From Rhodocollybia butyracea (lineage: Eukaryota; Basidiomycota; Agaricomycetes; Agaricales; Omphalotaceae), in the NCBI GenBank assembly GCA_015501585.1, contig JADNRY010000490.1:1-44394 (forward strand): a stretch of 44,394 nt of DNA, written 5' to 3'. How positions within the stretch are numbered: position 1 is the first letter of the stretch; each line of letters opens with the position of its first letter. The translations under genes were made by a program, and so were the position numbers. Below, in pieces: positions 21,552 through 33,200 of the stretch. The notes beneath the pieces are model-generated. The model saw nothing but the letters and a program-made list of their open reading frames with translations. It did not search any database and had not been told where the DNA came from.

Positions 21552-22659
21552 GTTGAGTGTTGAGTTGGTAAATCTTACATGTGACTGGTGATGTTGAAAT
21601 TTAGTACGTATATTACGTAACGATCGTAAAATCCACCTGGCATTGAAGTTGGAGCACGCGGTATACTGTCTTGGTAGCGATAGTTGACAGCCTAGAGCCA
21701 CACAGAATGTTACTTGAGCATAGAAATTCTTGGATGAGGTGAACTAGAGGGCCCGGCGGGGAAGCTCAGTCCAGCTTTGCATGTTTGCTTTCACCCTTAG
21801 TTAGGTGGAAGGGATGCTAACAATACGCGCTACACGAAGTACCCAAAAGCACTTTTGCTGCCCAGCTTTCTACTTTAATTTGTAACCACGTTTTAGATCT
21901 AGCAAGGAAGCGGCCCATTTGTGAGTATACTTGTACCTTTCGCGAATCGAAAATCTGAGTCCACAATTGGTCCAGAACAACAGTTTTCGAATATACAAGC
22001 ATGAGAGTACATAGATCTTATAGTACACTCGTCGGCGAGGTTGTGGGATACATTGTAGGGGAGACATCGCCATCCCAAGTTTTCTAGGTCACTTACTTAT
22101 ATCCTTCTTGAATCGTTCAACTTTGTCGGTGGAAGGAGAAGTTCCTGATCCAGAAATGGTGCTCTTTTCTTCCCTTGCCTCCTAAACCTATACCCCAACT
22201 TCCTCACACTGCTGAGCAAGCAACGTGCAATCAACAGTTGTTATTTGACAAGCCATCCAGGGATCATCAACGTAGGTTAACGTAGGTGCGCATGTCTTGG
22301 AACTATATGTGATGCTCTAAATGCGGTTAGCTACTTAAGTAGACACTTCAGTAGCTGACGATGCATCATTGAATAATATACTTATCAGTAATATGATCTG
22401 TACGTATGGGAAAAGGCCATGGGCCTTTGGGCCCTTGGGCCCCAGCAACTAAACAGGTCCACAGTCGGCTGCGATAGGGTGGGTGGGCCGACGATCTCCT
22501 GTGCTCGGACTGCATTAATAAGATGCAATGTCGGTAACATAGTTCAACCACTGCTATTCTGCTAAGATCCAATTCCGAGCACCACATTGGGTGGGCGGGT
22601 GTGGAAGAAAAAACTGTAAGCTACACTAGAAGTACTAGTGAGCCTTTCGAGTTTCGATG
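21552..22659. other. Intergenic; no confident gene
   Basis: A minus-strand stretch at about 22080-22190 translates as STISGSGTSPSTDKVERFKK followed by a good GTAAGT donor, and 21817-22002 is open on the same strand. They could be exons of a small unrecognised gene, but I could not build a complete in-phase model. The rest holds nothing I can support. Confidence 0.35.
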
Positions 22660-23330
22660 GACATGACTCTCCCTTGCTCAGTCTGTAACGTCTTGTGGAG
22701 AGTTTTAACATGTGCATCGCGGGCCTCGTTGGCAAACGCAACCTATTGGGCTTCCTCTAGCCCTCTTTGTAACAGCGCATTCTTTGTTTCCAGGCTCGCT
22801 ATCTTACCTAGTAGGTCGTCTTGGTGAGAACGCGTATGATGTTATTGAAGCGCGTCCTTGTCGTTCGTTAATTGTTGGACCTGAAGCTCGGCTGACATGC
22901 GGAGTTTGCGCTCGTTTTGGAATTGAGTTAGGAGTTCGGCGATGGAGGCTTTGTTAGTCGTTGGGTCAGCCTGACCGGGAAACTTGGCGCGTTTCGCTGG
23001 AGGCTCTTCGCCACCAGGAGCTGATGTGGAAGAGTGTGTGGTATCATGGGGTCGTTTTATTCCAGCGGGGGCGTGGCGGGCGAGGGAGTGGTGGCCAGTG
23101 ATGTTGGAGGTGATTCTACCTTTGTTGGTATCGAAGGACAGAGTACACCCTTGGTCTCGTTAGCATACCGAGCCTGGTTGAGTTTGGAGCGCGCGCTCCG
23201 TGTCATCGGCTGAGATGAGCTAGGGAGCGGGGGCGTAGCGGGCGATGGAGTTGTGGCCAGTGATGTTGGAGGTGATTCTACCTTTGCTTTGGCTTGCCAT
23301 ATCTGGGTCAAGTGCGATTTAAGGCGCTTC
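22660..23330 (-). pseudogene. Coiled-coil protein family, copy D, fragment
   Basis: Minus-strand homology to the long exon of copy C. Between 23040 and 23310 the AKVESPPTSLATTPSPATPP repeat unit is present twice around a KLNQARYANETKGVL segment. From 23040 down to 22690 the KRP..TTHSS, KRAKF and the start of the coiled coil are recognisable but out of frame. Nothing of the N-terminal exons or of the distal coiled coil remains. Homology ends abruptly at both sides, at about 22670 and at about 23305 where the frame runs into unrelated MKRLKSHLTQIWQAK. Confidence 0.7.
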
Positions 23331-23748
23331 AAAGCTTTCTGGTTTCTTCACGTTGCGATCTCGATGGAATGCTCAATGCATATCTTTTTTCGACTCTGCG
23401 TAATTTGATCTAACGAAGTGAGACAAACCAACTGAACTTGCAGTAAAGCTGTATGATTGCAGAAACTGTTCTTTAAAGTATATCTATGAAAAACATATTG
23501 AATACCGATACAAGAAAAATGTAAACGAAACGGGATACTTGTGATCATTAGGAGGACATTAGCTACTTAAGAACACAAACACAGACACAAGTATGTATAA
23601 GAGTCAGTCAGTCATGATAATCATGAGATCCTGGATAGTCCTCGCCGGGGGAGCAGCACGCATGGAGAATATACAGCAAGCTGGACATAAAACCACAATT
23701 AGATGCCGATGATCAACAAGAGAGATTTGGTGAAAAAAGTCACCTGTA
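23331..23748. other. Intergenic, 3' flank of CDC4
   Basis: AT-rich stretch between the coiled-coil fragment and the CDC4 stop. No gene recognised. It presumably holds the CDC4 3' untranslated region and polyadenylation site. Confidence 0.5.
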
Positions 23749-26700
23749 TTATAACCACCTTCGCTTCGAGCTTCCTTTCCCGTTGGCGCCCATACCGATA
23801 CCTGGCGAGGTCATCCTCACTTCTCCCTCGTCGCCGAGTCCATCGCCTACGGCGTGGCGAGGGTCCTCTGCAGCCTCCATTGTGCGCGCAGAAGTGGAAG
23901 GGCCTTGGCCTCGTCGTCCTACGTACGATCCAGCAAGGGCTCTCGTTGAAGATGTGATGCGTCTATTGCTCGAACTTGGCACAGGATTGGCGGAACTATT
24001 CCGTGTTGCTCTGGAGCCAGACGAAGCACGACCTTTAGAGTCAGAGGCATCGTCATCCCCGGCTCGTTTGATCTCTTGACGTTGGCGCTTCGACGGTTGG
24101 CTCTGGGACGATCGCTTTGAGTCCCCAAAATCTCGATCAACTTCCATCATGTCCTCAACAATCTCCGCGTCTCTATCATCGCCCAGGTCACCATAGAATC
24201 GATTAAAATCTTCGTCTTCACTTGGTTGATCAAGGCCAGGTTCTTCCTGCACTTCAGGTAAAACCTCAACGTCTACATCGATATCGACGTCGACCTCCAT
24301 GCGACTGTTGCTTCCTCGACTGCGGGTACTTCGTTCGGAAGCACGGGAAACTTCACTCATCGCTCGAGTTGATCTTCGGGAATGCGAAAATGTTGGGTCC
24401 GATACGCTTGTAGAGAGTTTAGAAACCAGTTGAGGCGCCGGGACCGTTATTTTTGATAGCACGGGACGACCAGAGGCAGCAGTGGGGTGAACAGATGATA
24501 TCGAGAGAGAGGAAGTGGAAGCTGACCGCCGGCCAGTGTAGACGATATCGTCGTCATCATCGTCCCTATCTCCATGCACGGAAATGAGCTCAATATCGCC
24601 GTCGTCATCCCTGTCCTCGTGGAAATCTAGATTAGAGGCGGAGTCCTCGATATCCGACTCGACTTCAGAGTCCTCGTGATCATACACCCCACCAGATGGC
24701 TCTCCTACCCACTCCTCATCTTCCCAAGTCCACTCGCCACCATGTTTTACTTCTCGCTCCCGTTCCTCACTCCCCTCGTCCACATCAACTATACTGCTTC
24801 CAGTAGCGGGGTCGAGCGTTGGTGCAGATTCAATTTTGGAGAAATCCCAAACATCGAGGACAGTGATATCATTCCTGTTACTGGCGCTGACACACCATCG
24901 GCCTTCGAAGGCAACTTGCCAGACACCAGTGATCCCTGTCAAGAGATCGCGGACGACGGGAACCGTGCCACCAACAGCAACGCCGGGAGCAGGCCCAGGA
25001 CCGCCTGCAGGTACTGCAGCTCCAGGAATAGGACCCGCTGCAGCCCAACCACCTCCCGCTCCGCCCGTACCCCATCCACCTGCACCCCCTGTAGAAGCCG
25101 TGTTTGCAGCGTTGTTCAGATCGCGCAAGTCCCATACTTTCAGGGTGCCATCACTTCCACTAACAACTTTCCACTCGTCGTGCTGGAAACACGTTATGGC
25201 GCCTGTGTGGCCCGTCATCACACCCCGAAGTAAGTCACCCGATGACGAACCGGCATTGGCAGAGAGGCGTCTGTCATTCGGAAGTCGAGCATCCCAGACC
25301 CGGAGTGTGCTATCCGCAGCAGCAGATACGAGGAAGGAAGGAGAGAGACCTAGAAGACCGACAAGACTAGTATGTCCCGACAGAACGTGCAGGCATTCCC
25401 CTGTGGTAATAGACCAAAGACGAACAGTGCCATCCATAGAGCCTGAAGCCGCCCGGCCATCTGTTCCTCCACCACTGCCGTAGCCCCATCCTTCGGAACC
25501 CCATGTGCCGTCCCGTGAATCGAGAACGACAGAATATACCTTTTGTGTATGACCAGTGAGGGTGTGGACCAGTCGCCCGGTAGGAATGTCCCATACACGG
25601 ACGGTACAATCGTACGACCCCGAAACAAGCGTCCTACCTCTAGCAGCCAACGCTCGTACGGCATGAGAGTGTCCAGACAAAAGATGGAGGTGGTATGGGT
25701 TTAACGATGGATCTGGGGGGTCTGAGAGATCCGGCGATGTAGGTGGCGGTGGTATATTGCTTGCGGAAGGCGATTGTGGTACACGAGAGTCAAACTCTCT
25801 CTCGCCACGTTTGGGCAATCTCCAAACGCGGAGGGTGTGATCCCGGCTTCCTGTCACAACAACAGTGCGTTTCGGCCACTTTTCCCGCTCGCCTGTGTCA
25901 GGATGTGTGATCATCTCTGGTTTGACGATTGCAAGACACCGGACAGTGCTTGTGTGTCCTCCAAATACGTGTAAACACCGTCCGTCTTGCAAATCCCATA
26001 TCCGCACTGTACGATCAGTGCTTCCGGAAACGAGGAGGTTTCCGTGCGCAGCAAGGGCCCAAACGCCACCCTCATGTCCATCTAGGCTGAGAAGTAAGCG
26101 CCCTGTAGTAGGGGAGTAGACGTGGATGGAATGATCATCAGAGGCACTGATGATACGATTCTGAGAAAAGAGAAGACAAGTGACAACGCTATGACCGTGC
26201 GCAGCGAACTCGATGTGTTTGGGAGATGGGTTGTTGATCCAGCGGGTATAGGTGAGGTATCGAGATTTGAACAGAACTTTGTAAGGATGCGCGAGCGGAA
26301 GAGCGCCTTCGTGGACGATAAAGGTTCGTCGTTTCTTATTCAGCATCTTGACAAAGTTCGCCTCGGTCTCACCGCCAAACCACAATCCGGTCCGTACGAG
26401 AAGATCTCTCCAAAGAACCTTGTCACCCTCGATTCGTCCTCTCCAAGCTTTGCAGACCCTACATGCTCTGCCAAGAGCTGCAACTGTTACAAATCCGAGG
26501 ATGTGAGACACGAGTTCGGGAGGAAGAAGTGTCAGAAAGTCACGAGCGAGAGTGGGATGAAGGACGCTGTGAAGCGTGCGCAGGACTGGGAGAGGAGATT
26601 GCCGAAGAAGCATGAGGAGGACGTGTGACTGGAGAGACTCAGGCAGCGACGTAAAGTGGTTCATGAGGGATGGAAGGGTGAGGAGAGTAGTCAGGCTAAG

Positions 26701-27384
26701 ATCTGGCTCGAATGGCGTTGTTGGTGTTGGAGCTTGAACAACTTGAGTATGATATCCCACATTCTGCTTCGCATCAGGAGGCGGAGAACCATGCGGAGAA
26801 GGCAAAGGAGACGGCGGAGCTCGTGCCTTCTTTCTGGCTGGCGTATCTTCCATCGCAATCGATTCGAATTCGAATTCATGTCCTCGCTCACGCTTCTTGC
26901 TATAGCCTTCTAATGCTTCATTGAGACCAACAACAGGAATAGTGTGTTGTGGCGAAGAGGTTGACTGGTTTTCTTCTCGAGGCAACATCCGCCACCCCCG
27001 GCCGGAAGCTAATTCTTCTCCGCCAAAATTTGATACCCCGGCGTCATTTCCGTCATTTACTACGCTTTGATCTCGAAAAAATGCCCTCTTGCCCCCAGGA
27101 AAGACCAAATTGAATTCTCTCACGCTGGGAGGGAGCCGAACATTGTACAACGGGTACTCTTTGCCGTCCTTGGGCGGAGACGCCGAACTGGATGGTGTAG
27201 CAGGAAGTGGAATTGGCGCATACGTTGTTGTTGTTGTCGTTGTTGTTACCACTCTGAAAGGTGTATTAGCAAACTGTCACTTGAGCATCTGAAGATGAAC
27301 TCACGTCGTAGTGCTAACAGAAGGTTCAAGATACAGAGATGGAAACTGTGTATTCTGCTGTGGATTTCCGTTTGCGTTCTGCAT
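23749..27384 (-). CDS. CDC4: Cdc4-type F-box/WD40 protein of SCF ubiquitin ligase
   Basis: Two exons (27384-27305 and 27253-23749) give 1194 aa. The N-terminal MQNANGNPQQNTQF exon is supported by a clean 51-nt GTGAGT...TTTCAG intron. After a disordered region come a Cdc4-like dimerisation helix (about residues 218-265, LPESLQSHVLLMLLRQ), an F-box (about 267-317, LLPPELVSHILGFVTVAALG) and eight WD40 blades (about 372-832, for example LVSGSTDRTVRIWD, VVTGSRDHTLRVW, LVSGSYDCTVRVWD). The blades show the Arg-bearing strands that read phosphodegrons in this family, and LSGHTSLVGLLGLS and SAAADSTLRVWD are very Cdc4-like. The role is substrate receptor for phosphorylated cell-cycle regulators, bound through Skp1. 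Unusually, about 360 residues follow the propeller: acidic tracts (DDDDDD), Ser/Arg-rich segments and a basic KRRWL end. A Gly/Ala/Pro-rich insert splits blades 7 and 8. Confidence 0.92.
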
Positions 27385-27886
27385 GGCTGCGGGACGTTAA
27401 CGCTGGACTCTCAGAAAATCGGCTTTAATTTTGCGAGAACTTGCGTGAATTTGTTCTGTTCGTGGAAGTTGCGATATTTCTGCGAAAGGCTATTCATATT
27501 TACTAAAAGCATTTGAAGAAAGAACAATAACTCACTAGAACTCCAAAAGATTATTTCCAAGCGTCGTCTTGCACACTTGCGCAAAGTGTTTCAGAAGCCT
27601 CTAGGTAGGCGTAAATAATCCGGGTGAAAACGCGCGGTGTTGAAGAAAGAGAAAGAGGTATAAGGATAATCAGAAATCGAAACCTCACAGGCAGATGATG
27701 GTTGAGACCAAGAGGAGTTAGCTAGGTTTATTTGTTGCAGCACGTGACAGCGAACGCCGATGGCGTCAACATTGGCTCGTGACGCAAATATTATCTTATC
27801 TCCTTCGATAAATGAATGCACGATGAATAATCTATGCTTTCTCTGCCACCCATCACACCCATCTATACCTTCATCATCTCGCACAT
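27385..27886. other. CDC4 upstream region
   Basis: Non-coding as far as I can see, lying between the CDC4 start and the proposed left end of the transposon. It should contain the CDC4 promoter and leader. Open frames here have no family resemblance. Confidence 0.45.
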
Positions 27887-27900
27887 CACTAAATCACTGA
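27887..27900 (+). repeat. Proposed left terminal inverted repeat
   Basis: CACTAAATCACTGA. Pairs with 35948-35961 on the opposite strand with one mismatch at position 10 (A here, G there). Preceded by AT. Confidence 0.6.
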
Positions 27901-28032
27901 CCCTTGGACCATGCATTTCCATGAGGTAAAATGTCTTGTAATGTAGCGCCATATCTAGAATGTTAGTACCATAATGCTACCCGCCCACCTAGCATTATAA
28001 AGCATTCCCGTCATTGGGACACATGTACCATC

Positions 28033-28060
28033 ATGGTACCTCATTCCAATGAGGTACCAT
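28033..28060. repeat. Perfect 13-bp inverted repeat (hairpin), left subterminal
   Basis: ATGGTACCTCATT, two bases, then AATGAGGTACCAT. Both arms contain GGTACC, the motif that recurs around both ends of the element (for example 27966, 28136, 35649, 35760, 35802, 35820). It could be a transposase binding site; no coding function. Confidence 0.7.
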
Positions 28061-28272
28061 CGTTCCATCCGCTTGAGATATATACCATGATGTTGCTTGT
28101 TGGGAATGAGATGAGAGTAAGGTAGCTCCTTCGTAGGTACTGCCATCATAAGCTCTGATGGTATCGTAGTATAATGAGATCATTACTTGGTAGACGAAAC
28201 AAGATTGCAAAACAATTGAATTGGCGTGTAATAAAAGACACAAAGTACTACAAAAACTACAACGTGGGCGCA

Positions 28273-30001
28273 CTACATGTCGATTTCGGTGCCACTGCTG
28301 GACGAATTGGCGCGACGTGCAGCTTTCGCAGCACGACGCTGCCCATTGATATTCCTCAGGGTGTTGCGGAATCCTTGCAGTGACTGATCGTTCGTTAAAC
28401 CGTCGTTGCTTCCAGAGAAAACCGCCCTACAATAACAGATGAGAAAGCTGGACTATATTGAAACAGAGATAAACATACGTGTTCCACCATGCCAGCAGTT
28501 TCTTGTTTCGTTCTTCTTCTTCCGAGCCAACCTCAACATCTTCAAAGAAATCAATTATTGCATTGTAGAAAGACTCGTAAGGGAATGAACGGTCGGTTCC
28601 CCAGGTGGATGTACCAGAGAGACCAAAGCGAAGCTAAAGAAGTGCAAGATAAGCAGGAGATAAAGACACAAAGAATGAATTTTGCACACCATAACAGCCG
28701 CGTACGCAATCATACGAGGACTCACAGTAGTCAGATTGTAGATCTCAGCGTTGTTGCGGCGCGTTGACTTGCGAAGCTTTGAGGATATAGGGTTATTCAG
28801 GCGATGGGGTTCTGGGTTGATATTCTCGTCATCGGAACCGTCCAAGGGATTACCGAAAACCTCATTGCCGACGGCGCTGGCAGATTTGAATACCATAACA
28901 AGCGTCTTTGAAAGAAAGTATTAAACGTAGCTCACTGTAAAATAATGAATACACACCTTTACTAAAAGCGGTCCCTGTAGCCAGCCTTTCAGCGGGTCTG
29001 AAACATCGCCAGCTTCGTTACGATAGAGACAGGGAAGAAAAAAGGGCAATGCAGAGTGTTTGACCACAGATTTGATGTTTCCACGAAGTTCAGCACGAAC
29101 GCTGTATGATTGAGATGAGAAAAGCAATGAGAAAAGCAAAAGAAACGTGTACCTTGAAGCGTTCCAATCAAGGTCAATTGGGCAAATCAACTGACCAGTT
29201 AGGTCATGTGTTAGTCCACGGCCGAGACGGCTCAGGCGAATAAGAAGCGGTTTGGGCGCTGGATTGCGTGCATTAATCCAGTCAGCGAGTTCCATCGCGC
29301 CCTTGGAGATATCTTCGCCACGAGCACCCCGAGCTCCTTTGGTGAGCTGAAATATACTCTATATCAACAGTAGCAATGTGCAACGTGTCCTAAAACTTAC
29401 TTCACCAAACTCAGCCTTCAAGTCAAGATGAGCAACCTGGTCATTGAAAATCCGCTTCTTGAGATGAGGTACGTGTTTGAGGAGCAGAGTAAATCCCTCG
29501 TAGTTCCTGTCTTGCCTAAGTTGCATCGGTAAACAAGGTAAGGCAGTACCGTGCCAAAAGTTTGACTTACGTGCGTTTGAAATCAATGCGCTGCTCGTAT
29601 TCTTCACGTTGAGCAAGGTTCAACATATCGACATCTACATCAGCGAGGTTAGTGCTATCTTCCTCCTCTGTTGGGTCACATCGTCTGTCATGCTCTCCAA
29701 GGAGAGTGTCTAATGACGTGAACAGCGAAACTAGACGACATATAGGTCGACCCAAAGTTACTTCTGTACTACATCAAATAGTAAGTGGACGTGAAAAAAT
29801 TTATAGGTTCTGGGATGCTTACATGGGTTTTTTCTTCTTCTTGTTCTTGAGGTCGTTGTTTTCCTCTTCAAGAGCCTCGATTCGGCGTTTCTGGCTCATC
29901 ATACGTGATGCACCAGGGCTCGATGGAGGGCTTGAGGATGGAGGAGGACTACTCCCGCGTCCCCTGGTATTGGTGGAAGGCGAGCTAGCTGGACGCGACA
30001 T
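28273..30001 (-). CDS. DUF6698-family protein, 451 aa, intact
   Basis: Eight exons join in phase: 30001-29823, 29768-29571, 29515-29401, 29346-29153, 29101-28957, 28905-28690, 28633-28479 and 28426-28273 (1356 nt). After a Ser/Pro-rich start and a short coiled coil (RRIEALEEENNDLKNKKKKK) come the blocks I associate with DUF6698 of agaricomycetes: ARGEDISKGAMELADWIN, RGLTHDLTGQLICPIDLDW, SDPLKGWLQGPLLVK, NNAEIYNLTTVSPRMIAYAA, LRFGLSGTSTWGTDRSFPYE and NKKLLAWWNT. The C-terminus is Ser- and Arg-rich. Function is unknown. It lies inside the proposed transposon, 250 bp head-to-head from the transposase, so the two may share a bidirectional promoter. It has no frameshift. Confidence 0.85.
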
Positions 30002-30251
30002 ATTAGAGGGGTAGGCGAACAGGTTTATAGTGGTTCAAGTTCAAGAAGGATTCAACGAAGTCACGCTACCGCGGCCACCTTTTATCCTTCCGGAATTTGA
30101 AACATCTTGGTCATGCACTGATAATTTTCAAGATTAGATTTACCGAGCCGTTTGTTGCCATATCGGAATAACTTAGCCCCTTTTTTCCAAACTCTCTCGA
30201 CTTGGACTTTGAGTCCCCCCACTTAATCTAACAGACCCAACTCCAAAGACT

Positions 30252-33200
30252 ATGTCTCATTACTGTGTCAAAGGCTGTCCCAAAGGAATTCACGGTCATG
30301 GATTTTCAACTGAAGCCTCACTAGCGCAACATCGGAGGACCTGTGAACCGTGGAAGGCATATATTGCAAAGCCCCGCCCCCCTGTTTCTGCTGCTGCCTC
30401 AAGCTCTCGTCTACCACCAGTAAAGAAAAAAGCAAAGCTTCAGCTTCCCATGCGTAATCCACAGGTAAGAACGTCAATTTATTCTCAGCAAGCATTGATT
30501 AATAAATAACATCTCGTTATTCCAGAGTACCATGACTAGTAGTACATCCAGACCTGATCCCTTCGTGGACTCTTCGGAAGCTATGGACACAAACCCAGAG
30601 ACTCCAAGCCTAGGATACCCTTTGCACTTTAATCAGTCTTTTTTTCATGATGTGAGCAGTGTTCTTCTGTGGTGTACTGAAAACTCATGCGCTGTTTTGA
30701 AGCCCTTACCAAACATATTAGACCGCTCGTCACCCCACCCGGAACTATCACCGCAGCCTCCAAATCTGAGCCCACCAGTAACTTTGGTGGAAGAGCGCAA
30801 TGAGGCTTATCCACCAACAGCTGTAACATCATCAGGTCGTGCATCACGTCTTCCACGTCGCTTTCGGGATGAGCCGCCGCAGGCTCCCCCTCTCGTGGTG
30901 GCAGAGAATCCTACACCTGCACCTTCTGCTATCCGGAGGGTAATATTAATTGTTCGAGACCAGCTAAAAACTGCGGCGAATCCATTTGGTTTGATTCGGC
31001 ACTATCTTGATCGGCCGTCTTATGACCCTGATTCCACTGTTCCTCTGGCAGATCTGTGTAATCACTCTAAACAGTTCAACAGTGGTTCTATTGACTTGGG
31101 GGATGAAGAGGATCCGTCATCAACACATCTACCCACGTCTTCAGAAACTAATCCCCCCCTTGGCCATTTCGAAACATGAGCATCTGGCATCTCATGAACT
31201 GGATGAGTAGTGGTGGTCGTACAAAATCCGAGACAGAGACAACGCGACTTGTGAATGAAGTCATTCTCCAACCGGATTTCGACCCCAATGACTTAAAGGG
31301 CTTCAACGCGCATAGCGAAAATCTTCGCTTCGAGCGCGCTGAGAACCAGGAGGGAGAATCCAAGTTGCTGGACAACTTCCAGTCCACTAGTATTACCATC
31401 GATGTTCCATCTGGGGATAAAGACATACCCTCTCAACAATTCTCAGTCTCAGGTCTTTATTTTCGTAATCTCATTTCCGTTATTCGATCCACATTCACCG
31501 ATCCTCTCTCCGAAAAATTCCACTTTTTCCCATTCAAACTATACCAAACTGTTCCTGGTTCTGACAAAATGCATCGAGTTTACTCAGAGCTCTATAACTC
31601 CGATGCTTTTCTTGAAGAACACAGCAAAGTACAGCGTATGCGTGGCCCTCCAGAAAATCCAGACTGCAAGCTCGAAAAAGTGGTCCTAGGTCTGATGTTT
31701 TGGTCAGACGCCACTCACTTGACCTCATTCGGAAATGCCAAGATGTGGCCAGTATATATGATGTTTGGGAACCTCTCGAAATACATTCGTTCACTGCCAA
31801 ACTCCGGCGCATGTCATCATGTTGCGTACATCCCCTCGGTGAGCTATGACTGTCATCTATAATCAGTGGATATTATTCTTATGCAGTTTTGCAGCTCCCC
31901 GCCTCATTTCAAGACTTTGCGTCAAAGTTTTACACCAAATGGGGTGCTAAAAAGTCCCGTGAGGACCTCTCGACACACTGCCGCCGTGAGCTCATGCAAG
32001 CTGTGTGGAGGATACTTCTTGGAGATGATTTTGTTCATGCGTATCACTATGGTATAGTCATCAAGTGCCATGATGGGATTGAGCGGCGGTTTTATCCAAG
32101 AGTTTTCACCTACTCAGCCGATTACCCAGAGAAGTAAACCTTTTATATATTTGTACCACTGTCATTGATTCATCCACGAAAATAGAGTCCTTTTGGCAAC
32201 TATTCGGGATAAAGGCCTATGTCCTTGCCCCGATGTCTAGTCCGCAAGACACAGCTAGACCAAATGGGCCTTTTTCGGGATATGCGTACCCGGCTCACAA
32301 AAGTACGAGTCTTTTATCTGGCTGCAGTCAAGCTAGCTCGGGATTTTATTTACAAGTCTGGGTACCCTATTAATGGCACCGCTGTCAACAACTTACTCAA
32401 GGAGACATCATCTATCCCGACCTTGGTGAGTGAGACGATTGCCCAAATTTATTGATTTACCAAAACGTTGCCAGAACGCATTTATCGAACGTCTAGGCTC
32501 GGACTTTAATATTTCCAAAATGCTCGCAGTAGACCTTCTGCATGAGATCGAGCTTGGGATTTGGAAAACTCTTTTCACTCATCTCATACGTATGTTGTAT
32601 GCCTCCCAAAATGGTGCAGAAAAAGTCGCCGAACTGGATAGACGGTAAAAGTCCAAGTTCATATGTTATACATATACTGAATTTTTTTGTAGTTTCCAGC
32701 GGATCCCTGCCTTTGGCACCACAATTCGCCACTTCCTGGGAAATGCATCTGAAATGAAGAAGCTAGCTGCCCGTGATTTCGAGGACTTACTCCAAGTATG
32801 TAAGTTTGCACGAAAATCTTCCATTATTTAATCTTTTTCAGTGCGCGATACCTGCATTTGAACACTTATTTGAGCATGAGCATAATGAGCGTCTGATGAA
32901 GTTATTATTCCGTCTCGCTCAATGGCATGCCCTTGCAAAACTCCGTCTTCACACTGAGCCAACACTCGAGTGGCTGGAGAAAACAACTACTGAAGTCGGT
33001 AGGCTCATGCGGGATTTCAGAGATAAGTCTGCTTCAAAGTTTGCCACTTTCGAACTACCCCGAGAGCAAGATGCTCGTGCTCGACGTCAAGCAGTTGCTC
33101 ATTCGCGCCAGACTTCAAATAATCCAGTAAAGCAGTGTAAGTCCTTGGTTGTATCAAAGTCATGTCTAAATACTTTATAGCAACGGCCCCAAACATACCT

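Noticed and set aside
24836..25483. 215-codon open frame antisense to CDC4
   Set aside because: It lies opposite the WD40-coding exon, is Pro/Ala/Arg-rich from reverse reading of GC-rich codons, and has no promoter, splice or family support. The same goes for 24676-25233 and 26122-26628.
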